This document shows, piece by piece, positions 46,905-53,502 of a stretch of 64,000 nucleotides of DNA. Each line of letters opens with the position of its first letter. Within the stretch, counting starts at the first letter, position 1. Both the position numbers and the translations under genes were made by a program. The DNA comes from CAZYMI01 sp964648505 (GTDB taxonomy: Bacteria > Pseudomonadota > Alphaproteobacteria > Micavibrionales > Micavibrionaceae), in the NCBI GenBank assembly GCA_964648505.1, contig CAZYMI010000008.1:19849-83848 (forward strand), in the 5' to 3' direction. The notes under the pieces were generated by a model. The model saw nothing but the letters and a program-made list of their open reading frames with translations, was not told where the DNA came from and ran no database searches.

Positions 46905-46927
46905 AAAAACCGCCCGAAGGCGGTTTT
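46905..46927. terminator. Bidirectional terminator between pilZ and the scaffold gene
   Basis: AAAACCGCC, a CGAA tetraloop and GGCGGTTTT form a perfect stem with A/T tails on both sides. It ends pilZ on the plus strand and the portal-scaffold transcript on the minus strand. Confidence 0.85.
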
Positions 46928-46932
46928 CATTT

Positions 46933-47661
46933 TCATCCATAGAGTTGTTTAAACCCGTCAGCAACCTTGGCCATGATATCTGGATTACGGTCACGCCAGT
47001 ATTTTGGATCCCGCATCATTTTTTGTAAGGTCTTATCATCAACCGCATTGCTGGAGGCACCATCATCACGCATTTTTAACGCATGCCCTTCCCCTTTCAT
47101 TAAGCGATATAGCGCCATCACACCATCATAAGAAGATGATAGCCCTTTAAGCACTTCTGCAGGCAAATTCTGTTTACCAAAGGCCTGAAGTTGCCGTGAT
47201 ACGGTGTTCCATTGCTCAAGACCACCAAATTCAGACACCAAGCGTTCCACTTCACGATCAGCCTGAAATTGGCTTGCCAACTCTACAATCAAAGGAATCA
47301 GTTTTTCTGCGGCCGCGTCATACACCGTTTGCACCTGATCGGGCGTAAAGCCTTTTTCATGCAGCCTTGCATTCAAATCAGAATCAATTTCAAACAATCC
47401 ATGTGAAACATCAATATCATAAGCATCAGGTGTATCAGGACGCCCCAAGGCCTTTAAAATTTTTGTTCTGCCTTCTTCGCTATCTGGCGCATGAATCATA
47501 GATGCCATTTTTTTCTCTAATGCCAAATAGGATGATAAAAGAGCGTCAAGCCTAATTTCTTTTTTTTGTTCGTCCCAGAATTTTTCTGGAACACCATCTG
47601 GTTTTGCCGTTTGATTCTGATCAGCATTTACAGCTGTCAGCAGATTTGGTTCAGTTTGCAT
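46933..47661 (-). CDS. Capsid scaffolding protein
   Basis: From the ATG at 47661, with an AAGGAG site, the 242-aa protein is acidic and helical. It contains KPDGVPEKFWDE and YLALEKKMAS, segments usual in podovirus scaffolding proteins, and ends with a basic-aromatic tail (RDPKYWRDRNPDI) of the type that binds the capsid. The start overlaps the portal gene by 11 bases. Confidence 0.75.
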   Translation of the reverse strand: MQTEPNLLTAVNADQNQTAKPDGVPEKFWDEQKKEIRLDALLSSYLALEKKMASMIHAPDSEEGRTKILKALGRPDTPDAYDIDVSHGLFEIDSDLNARLHEKGFTPDQVQTVYDAAAEKLIPLIVELASQFQADREVERLVSEFGGLEQWNTVSRQLQAFGKQNLPAEVLKGLSSSYDGVMALYRLMKGEGHALKMRDDGASSNAVDDKTLQKMMRDPKYWRDRNPDIMAKVADGFKQLYG

Positions 47662-49096
47662 GGTCTTCTCCTTGAGGTTTAAAAAATAATTTTGGCAACC
47701 CCAAAGCATCTGCAAGATGCCGTGCAATTGCCGGATAGTCGATTAACGCCTGTACTTGCGGCCCGAATGATTGCGTGGCCTGCACCCATCCAAGCAAACC
47801 CTGAATATGTGTTGCACGCTGGGCGATAGCCAAAGGGGCGCGATCTTCAATTTCAATCAGACGGCTATCAAGCGGCAAATCTGGAATAGCGCCGCGCCCG
47901 CGCAAGATACTCCATAGGCGGCCAATTAAGGGCAGCAATAATTCTGATGACAATCGGCCATATGTTGCGCCTAAAAGGCGGGTCATTTCACTTGAACGTT
48001 CCAGCACTTCTGTTGCTGTCATTTTATTTCCATCAAGCGCGCTAAGCCTATCAACTAAAAGTGCATGACGAATACGCGCACGTAAATTATCAAGAACAAT
48101 CTGGGAGATATCAAAGCGGCCCGGCATTTCAAGTGGTTTTAAACCCTGAGATCCAACAGCTTTTGGAATAATGGCGCCGGGCACAAGTTCAATTGTCGCA
48201 GGATTAAGTACCCCATCATCATCTGCCTGCCAGATACCTGTAACCGCAATTGATGCATTTTTTAAAATTAATTCAACAACCTTATTGGCCACTTTAACAT
48301 CAGGCAACACATTCATAACAGGCGACCTGCCGTAGACTTCACCAGCACTCTTGGTCCAACGAAAAGCAATAAAAGGCGATGATGCAAGGTTCTTTTCAAC
48401 CAGCAATAAAGGTCTGTCAGCACCTTCTGTTAAAATAGCAAGATAATGCGCACCGTGATGATTGGACGAAATCTGTTCAATGACTGTAAAATTTTTGTCT
48501 GCATCGCCTTTGATATCCATTTCACCAAAACGAGCGACAAGACCTTTTAAGTTTAATGTCAGAGTGCGATAAATTGTATCGATACGCCCTGTATCACTTT
48601 CTTCCAAAACAAGGGTTGAAAGTGGTATAGCACAAAAAGTAAATGCGGATAATGACCCCGGAGGTGTTTCTTCGATACTCAAACACGCTGTTCCTGCGAC
48701 GACCAGATCTAGAAAACATTGATGCATTTCTGTCAAAAAATTAGAGTGATCTAAATTGTTTTGAATTGTCCGTGCTGCTTTTTCAAGAAGGACACTAAGG
48801 GCTTCTTGTGAATGAGGCTGCGCTTCAAACCCCGCACGAAAACCGAACCATGGTGCCCACGGGGGTGTGATATGCCCTAAAAGTGATGCGGCAAGCTGAT
48901 CTACTGCATCTAAGGCTGTTGCATCATAAAGCTTTTCCATGCGCCTGATTGATACCACGCCTGTATCCGCCCGCTGTGGTAGGGCATAATCATAACAATC
49001 AGTCCAGAGCGGTTCCCATAGACGTCTTTTATTTTTGGCACTTTCATAGCGTGCCATCACATCATCTATAAGTTTTTTCTCATCAAGAAATTCCAT
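47651..49096 (-). CDS. Portal (head-tail connector) protein
   Basis: The product starts MEFLDEKKLIDDVMARYESAK and continues with RRLWEPLWTDCYDYALP, LLGHITPPWAPWF, and the ELILKNASIAV stem region, all standard for T7-like head-tail connector proteins (481 aa). The start at 49096 has GGAG at a good distance; the frame is open further upstream to 49243 but overlaps the next gene. It forms the ring through which DNA enters and leaves the capsid. Confidence 0.85.
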   Translation of the reverse strand: MEFLDEKKLIDDVMARYESAKNKRRLWEPLWTDCYDYALPQRADTGVVSIRRMEKLYDATALDAVDQLAASLLGHITPPWAPWFGFRAGFEAQPHSQEALSVLLEKAARTIQNNLDHSNFLTEMHQCFLDLVVAGTACLSIEETPPGSLSAFTFCAIPLSTLVLEESDTGRIDTIYRTLTLNLKGLVARFGEMDIKGDADKNFTVIEQISSNHHGAHYLAILTEGADRPLLLVEKNLASSPFIAFRWTKSAGEVYGRSPVMNVLPDVKVANKVVELILKNASIAVTGIWQADDDGVLNPATIELVPGAIIPKAVGSQGLKPLEMPGRFDISQIVLDNLRARIRHALLVDRLSALDGNKMTATEVLERSSEMTRLLGATYGRLSSELLLPLIGRLWSILRGRGAIPDLPLDSRLIEIEDRAPLAIAQRATHIQGLLGWVQATQSFGPQVQALIDYPAIARHLADALGLPKLFFKPQGEDHAN

Positions 49097-49097
49097 T

Positions 49098-49337
49098 TTA
49101 TTCTCCGAGTAATGTTTTACGTTGAGGGCGTTGATCATTATTTCTAAGAACACCCGAAAAACTTGTGAGCACTGTGCCCAGTCTGCTGCGTTCGCGTTCA
49201 AGCAAAGCCTGTGCACGGCGACGCGATTGTTCAGCTTCATCATTTTTTGATGAGTCTATGACAGGCGGTGGAGGCGGAGGTAGGGGCGGCAACGTAACAA
49301 CTTTAGGCTGCTTTGGTATTGGCAAAACTTTTCCCAT
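49098..49337 (-). CDS. Small proline-rich phage protein
   Basis: The 79-aa protein has a run of prolines near residue 17-25 (LPPLPPPPPPV) followed by a charged helix rich in Arg/Glu. Such short proteins are common just upstream of podovirus portal genes, but the role is unknown. Its ATG overlaps the stop of the next gene by one base. Confidence 0.65.
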   Translation of the reverse strand: MGKVLPIPKQPKVVTLPPLPPPPPPVIDSSKNDEAEQSRRRAQALLERERSRLGTVLTSFSGVLRNNDQRPQRKTLLGE

Positions 49338-49714
49338 TATACCCCCCTATTTCTGGCATGGTATTTTTCTACAAAGCGATAAAGCTGATAAGGTGTTATA
49401 ACGCGCACAGACCTGATGCCTAAAACGCGCTTAACCACTTCAACGCAACTAAATAAAGCCCATGGTGCTGGCTTCCGTGTATGACGCTGATAGGGCGCGG
49501 CAAGCACCTTGTGGCCTTGTTTATCAAGCCATGCCGGCAGATCATAATCATACGGAACATCATGAACGGTAATATCCATGTGCGGTGACAATGGATCAAT
49601 GCTGATCCATTGTTTTCCGTTATTAAGTAAGGCGAAACAGTGACGATACCCGCGCTTTAAAAAGCGCAGCCACCATAAATCTGCATCGGGTGTGAAAACA
49701 ATATAGGCTTTCAT
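49337..49714 (-). CDS. Phage protein, possible permuted papain-fold peptidase
   Basis: The 125-aa protein contains RHCFAL near residue 24 and SCVEVVKRVLG near 88. The order His then Cys at the start of a helix resembles circularly permuted NlpC/P60 or LRAT-type papain folds. Other parts are not informative. It lies among early packaging genes and might process a virion protein or the cell wall. This reading is tentative. Confidence 0.5.
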   Translation of the reverse strand: MKAYIVFTPDADLWWLRFLKRGYRHCFALLNNGKQWISIDPLSPHMDITVHDVPYDYDLPAWLDKQGHKVLAAPYQRHTRKPAPWALFSCVEVVKRVLGIRSVRVITPYQLYRFVEKYHARNRGV

Positions 49715-49717
49715 TTT

Positions 49718-50143
49718 TTAACTCTCCTTCAACCAGTTACGCATCATGATGATGCCTTTACGTTCAAAAACAGGGGTCAGAACATCCATCGCTTCTTGCC
49801 AAAGCCGATAGGCACGCATTTCTTTTGGTCGTCGAGAATCAGGGGGCGCAAGTCGACGACCATAATGTCGCAAAACAAGCAGATGATCGCGCAAGAGCCT
49901 GCGATTACGATGCAAACGTTCTAGTGTTGAAAAAATATCGATCGCTTCGCATGGGCGTAAAACTGAACCGGCGGCCCCTGCTGTAATCCGGGCTCCATCC
50001 TGACGCGCTGACCAGGCTTGAATAAACCAAAACCACGCTTCGGCAGCATCACGAAAAGGCACAGGCACCGCATCCTGCCCTTCAAGGACAATCGAGCTTT
50101 CAGGCCTGATTCGAGGCAAAGCAATAATTGTTGCTGTTTCCAT
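49718..50143 (-). CDS. Phage protein of unknown function, first gene of the left transcript
   Basis: I place the start at 50143 (METATIIALPR), preceded by AAGGAG, because the predicted transcript begins near 50180 and an ATG at 50179 would be leaderless. The 141-aa product has a helical AAEAWFWFIQAWSARQDGAR segment and a basic helical C-terminus. No family is recognised. It is the first gene behind the promoter-operator at 50187-50216. Confidence 0.6.
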   Translation of the reverse strand: METATIIALPRIRPESSIVLEGQDAVPVPFRDAAEAWFWFIQAWSARQDGARITAGAAGSVLRPCEAIDIFSTLERLHRNRRLLRDHLLVLRHYGRRLAPPDSRRPKEMRAYRLWQEAMDVLTPVFERKGIIMMRNWLKES

Positions 50144-50186
50144 GGTTGGGGGGTCTCCTTGGGCGTTGGGTGTCTTCATGGAATGT

Positions 50187-50216
50187 AATATAAGGAATAA
50201 ATTCCTTGATTGTCAA
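50187..50216 (-). promoter_or_regulatory. Sigma-70-type promoter with embedded operator, portal-scaffold transcript
   Basis: On the minus strand TTGACA and TATATT are separated by 18 bases. The spacer is filled by AAGGAAT-TT-ATTCCTT (50192-50207), a perfect seven-base inverted repeat with a two-base centre. A repressor bound there would block both promoter boxes. Half sites ATTCCT recur near 50233 and 50952. Confidence 0.8.
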
Positions 50217-50274
50217 GAATTATTATGATTTAATTCCTATATATAATTATCCTACTTCGTGGGATACTCTTCCT

Positions 50275-50931
50275 ATGTTTACACACGCACAAATTTGGGC
50301 CGGCATTGACCGGCTGGCTGATAGCCTGGGCTATTCCACATCAGGTCTTGCAAAAAAAGCAGGGCTGGACCCCACAACATTTAATAAATCAAAGCGTTTT
50401 TCGTCTGACGGAAAAGAACGATGGCCTACAACTGAAAGCATCAACAAAGTGCTTCAGGTCACAGGAGCTAGCTTAAATGATCTTGCTGCTTTAATGGATG
50501 ATCCGGATTCAAAAACAAAGCCAACTAAATCACGCGCTATTCCTGTTATAGGGCTATCAAATGCACAAAAAAATGATGCTTTCACAGCCGATGGCTTACC
50601 AAAAGGAAATGAATGGGATGATATTTTATTCCCCGATCATAACCTACCTAGCCAAGCAAAACTAAGTTTATTCGCACTTGAAGTATCGGGTAATAATTTT
50701 AAGCCCACTTATCGTGATGGTGATATTCTGGTGATGTCCCCCACATCACCTATACGGCGCGGTGACCGCGTTCTGGTGAAATTTAAATCCGGAGACCTTC
50801 AGCCCTTCGAAATGTTAAGGCACACAGCATCAAGAATTGAACTTAAGGATTTCTCAAAATCTCTGGCAGACCTAACCTTGAAATCAGATGATGTTTTGTG
50901 GCTAGCGCGGATTGTTTGGGCTAGCCAATGA
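50275..50931 (+). CDS. LexA/CI-like repressor lacking the S24 nucleophile
   Basis: From the ATG at 50275 the 218-aa protein has an N-terminal helix-turn-helix (YSTSGLAKKAGLDPTTFNKSK) and a C-terminal S24-type domain (FALEVSGNNFKPTYRDGDILV, given here in parts: VSGNNFKP and YRDGD). In LexA and CI the corresponding position is the catalytic Ser of G-(D/N)-S-M; here it is Asn141. Self-cleavage is therefore unlikely. Similar HTH-S24 proteins occur widely in alphaproteobacterial chromosomes. The gene is divergent from the phage block and adjacent to its operator. Confidence 0.8.
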   Translation: MFTHAQIWAGIDRLADSLGYSTSGLAKKAGLDPTTFNKSKRFSSDGKERWPTTESINKVLQVTGASLNDLAALMDDPDSKTKPTKSRAIPVIGLSNAQKNDAFTADGLPKGNEWDDILFPDHNLPSQAKLSLFALEVSGNNFKPTYRDGDILVMSPTSPIRRGDRVLVKFKSGDLQPFEMLRHTASRIELKDFSKSLADLTLKSDDVLWLARIVWASQ

Positions 50932-50977
50932 GCTTAAAATAATTTGACTTTATTCCTATTTCTTGCCATTGTAGGCA

Positions 50978-51145
50978 ATGGATTGGATTTTCTTGGCTGC
51001 GCGCCATGCATTAGCACGTAAACGGCTTCACACACACCTTTTAAACACGCTGCATTCAGATCATCTATACCTGCTGGCTTTACGCAATGCGTGCCTTAAA
51101 CCTGCCAAGTGGGTTCCTCACCTCAAGATTGTGCCAAAGGTTTAA
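50978..51145 (+). CDS. Possible 55-aa small protein
   Basis: The 282-base gap between the repressor and pyrE contains an open frame that starts MDWIFLAARHALARKRLHTH and ends before 51145. It is basic, with many His, Leu and Arg residues. GTAGG lies three bases before the ATG, too close for an ideal ribosome site. It may be a real small protein or a chance frame. Confidence 0.3.
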   Translation: MDWIFLAARHALARKRLHTHLLNTLHSDHLYLLALRNACLKPAKWVPHLKIVPKV

Positions 51146-51212
51146 ACCCCAAAGACTTGAAACAATCATAAAAACTCGCCATACCTGAGTTATTCAAAAC
51201 GGAGAGACGATC

Positions 51213-51905
51213 ATGGTCATGCCAAATGCAGACATTGCAAAGCAAACAGCAAAAATTTTGCTCGATACAAAATCTGTTCTTTTTAATGCAAAGCAGCCTT
51301 TCACTTTAACATCTGGAAAGGTCAGCCCTGTATATGTTGATTGCAGAAGGCCGATAGCCTTTCCGGAAGGCCGGACCTTTATGATGGATCAGGCCGCTAA
51401 ATTACTTCGAGATGCCTGCGGTGTAATCGATTATGCCGCCGGTGGTGAAACTGCTGGCATTCCTTACGCCGCTATGATCGCAGAGCGCTTAAATGTTCCT
51501 ATGCTTTATGTGCGCAAAAAACCCAAAGGCTTTGGCCGCATGGCGCAAATTGAAGGATGTATGGATGAAGCTGGAAAGTCTGCTGTATTAATTGAAGACC
51601 TGCAGACTGATGGTGGTTCAAAGAAAGTTTTTATCGAAGCTTTACGAAACGCGGGCGCATCCGTTCATCATTCCTTTGTTATTTTTCATTATGGCATTTT
51701 CAAATCTTCACTGGAAAACATGAAGACTTTAAATGTTGAGCTACATAATCTGACGACGTGGTGGGAAGTTTTGTCTGTTGCGCGCGATCATCATTACTTT
51801 GATCAACACACTTTAAAAGCGGTTGAGAGTTTTTTAAATGATCCTGTAAAATGGCAGAGTGATAACGCGCATCTGGCACAACCAAAAACAGGTACAGAAG
51901 GCTGA
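51213..51905 (+). CDS. pyrE: Orotate phosphoribosyltransferase
   Basis: The PRPP-binding loop is AVLIEDLQTDGGSKK and the FTLTSGKVSPVYVDCR segment is typical of PyrE. The enzyme makes orotidine 5'-phosphate from orotate and PRPP in pyrimidine synthesis. At 230 aa it is normal for alphaproteobacteria. GGAGAGAC precedes the ATG. The gene overlaps nadK by one base (TGATG), so the two are cotranscribed. Confidence 0.93.
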   Translation: MVMPNADIAKQTAKILLDTKSVLFNAKQPFTLTSGKVSPVYVDCRRPIAFPEGRTFMMDQAAKLLRDACGVIDYAAGGETAGIPYAAMIAERLNVPMLYVRKKPKGFGRMAQIEGCMDEAGKSAVLIEDLQTDGGSKKVFIEALRNAGASVHHSFVIFHYGIFKSSLENMKTLNVELHNLTTWWEVLSVARDHHYFDQHTLKAVESFLNDPVKWQSDNAHLAQPKTGTEG

Positions 51906-52669
51906 TGAAAAGCCGTTTTCATTACATTGTTGCTGATACACCTGCGGCGCACGCTGCCTATACTGATTTAACGCGTGATTTTCCGAATACCGATGCCGAT
52001 CAGGCAGACGCCATCATTGTTCTTGGTGGCGACGGCACGATGCTCGAAGCTTTGCACAAGCATGCCTTATCTGATGTTCCACTTTATGGTGTTAACCTTG
52101 GTACAGTTGGATTTTTGATGAATCCGCTTGAAGGGCGCAATTTAAATCAACTCATTAATCAATCGCAGAAAATTATTTTACATCCGCTCCGCATGAAAGT
52201 GTATGATCTGGATGGCAAAGTTTCAGAAGCTATTGCATTTAACGAAGTAGCGCTGTTTCGCCAAACCTATCAGTCTGCGCATATATCGATCAGTATCGAT
52301 CATAACATCCGCCTTGAAGAATTGGTGTGCGACGGTGTACTTGTTTCAACCCCCGCAGGATCAACCGCGTATAACCTTTCCGCTCATGGGCCCATCGTGC
52401 CTTTAGGGCAGCCGATACTGGCTTTAACGCCTATCAGCCCTTTCCGCCCACGCAGATGGCGTGGTGCGCTTTTACCAAACAGCGCAACCATTCATTTTAA
52501 CGTTCTTGATGCAAAAAAGCGGCCTGTCAGCGCAACCGCAGACTTTTCTGAATTTCGTAATATTCAGACTGTTTCTGTTTGGGAAGATCAAACCACCAGC
52601 GTGACTTTATTATTTGACCCAGGCAATGGGCTTCAAGATCGCATTTTATCTGAACAGTTTTTAGCCTAA
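51905..52669 (+). CDS. nadK: NAD kinase
   Basis: The protein has the NAD kinase signature VLGGDGTML, the NLGTVGFLMN strand, and the substrate region STPAGSTAYNLSAHGPIV. At 254 aa it is the short proteobacterial form without an extra regulatory domain. It phosphorylates NAD to NADP. Translation is coupled to pyrE, and the 3' end overlaps the convergent glycosylase by nine bases. Confidence 0.93.
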   Translation: MKSRFHYIVADTPAAHAAYTDLTRDFPNTDADQADAIIVLGGDGTMLEALHKHALSDVPLYGVNLGTVGFLMNPLEGRNLNQLINQSQKIILHPLRMKVYDLDGKVSEAIAFNEVALFRQTYQSAHISISIDHNIRLEELVCDGVLVSTPAGSTAYNLSAHGPIVPLGQPILALTPISPFRPRRWRGALLPNSATIHFNVLDAKKRPVSATADFSEFRNIQTVSVWEDQTTSVTLLFDPGNGLQDRILSEQFLA

Positions 52670-53290
52670 GGGTTTGATGTGCGATAGTTTCCATGTCAAA
52701 AGGGCGGCGGCGGTACGATATGGCGTAAATTTCTGTCCCATTTTTTGGGTTTGAGAAAGATCGGGCCTTACGCGTTTGCGATGATATACCTGCATACCTT
52801 TTTGAATGGCCAGATCCCCTGCGGGCCATAAATCGGGCCGCGCCAGTGAAAACATCATAAACATCTGCGCGCTCCAAAGCCCAAAACCTTTAAGCGCGGT
52901 TATCGCCTGAAGCACATCTTCATCAGGCGCATCAGCTAGCCCTTTTAAATCCAGTTTTTTTAAATGAACAGCTTGCGCCAACCCTAAAATATATCCGGAT
53001 TTCTGAGGGCTAATGCCATAGGCCCGTAAAGATTGAGGGGAAAAATCTTTTAAAACTTTTGCTTTGGTTAATTGATGATCAACCAGCCTGTTCCACATTG
53101 TGTTAGCAGCCGCCACAGATACTTGCTGCCCTAATATTATTCTAACCAGACTTTCAAAAGAAGGCTTGCTGCAAGAACGGTCAAAATCACGTAAAGACCA
53201 TCCTTGAACGGAAAATACCGGATCGTTTTTTAAAAGATGCTTTAAACCGCGCTTAATGCCGGGAATATCACGCAACAATATCGATGGCAT
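52661..53290 (-). CDS. AlkA-like DNA-3-methyladenine glycosylase II
   Basis: This HhH-GPD protein of 209 aa has the helix-hairpin-helix ALKGFGLWSAQMF and the catalytic Asp159 in PAGDLAIQKG. The family removes alkylated purines from DNA. It lacks the N-terminal domain of E. coli AlkA and the C-terminal iron-sulfur Cys motif. Its start overlaps the purS stop by 23 bases, forming one operon with purS and the LOG-domain protein. Confidence 0.85.
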   Translation of the reverse strand: MPSILLRDIPGIKRGLKHLLKNDPVFSVQGWSLRDFDRSCSKPSFESLVRIILGQQVSVAAANTMWNRLVDHQLTKAKVLKDFSPQSLRAYGISPQKSGYILGLAQAVHLKKLDLKGLADAPDEDVLQAITALKGFGLWSAQMFMMFSLARPDLWPAGDLAIQKGMQVYHRKRVRPDLSQTQKMGQKFTPYRTAAALLTWKLSHIKPLG

Positions 53291-53501
53291 AAGATTCGAT
53301 AACAGTATTGGCCAGAAGTTTCTCGCACATATCTTTAATTGTGTCTGCAGATGTGCCTTCCATCAGATCCAGTTCAATCAACTTTCCTTGCCGAACATCG
53401 CTGACGCCTGAAAAGCCTAATGTATGAAGGGTATTATGAATGGCTTTTCCTTGCGGGTCTAAAACACCATTTTTTAACATGACAGTGATGCGAGCTTTCA
53501 T
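53268..53501 (-). CDS. purS: Phosphoribosylformylglycinamidine synthase subunit PurS
   Basis: The 77-aa product begins MKARITVMLKNGVLDPQGKAI and continues LHTLGFSGVSDVRQGK, the standard PurS signature. PurS bridges PurL and PurQ in de novo purine synthesis. GGAAA precedes the ATG at 53501, which starts one base after the LOG-domain gene stop. PurS usually lies between purC and purQ-purL; here it lies between a LOG protein and a DNA glycosylase. Confidence 0.92.
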   Translation of the reverse strand: MKARITVMLKNGVLDPQGKAIHNTLHTLGFSGVSDVRQGKLIELDLMEGTSADTIKDMCEKLLANTVIESYAIDIVA

Positions 53502-53502
53502 A

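Larger units (their letters stand above)
36691..50931. mobile_element. Podovirus-type prophage cassette without integrase or replication genes
   Basis: This 14.2 kb block holds, from its right end, a repressor and then minus-strand genes for small virion factors, portal, scaffold, capsid, adaptor, tail stabilisation, internal protein, tail fibre, terminase and lysis. Most frames overlap or abut and none is broken. I found no integrase, excisionase, DNA polymerase, helicase, primase or phage RNA polymerase, and no flanking tRNA or direct repeats. It could be a defective prophage, one whose remaining genes lie elsewhere, or a domesticated particle producer. Confidence 0.75.

Noticed and set aside
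50192..50207. Palindrome as a phage attachment site
   Set aside because: It sits exactly between promoter boxes and recurs in the same position before the capsid gene, which fits an operator; no matching copy is seen at the left end of the cassette.
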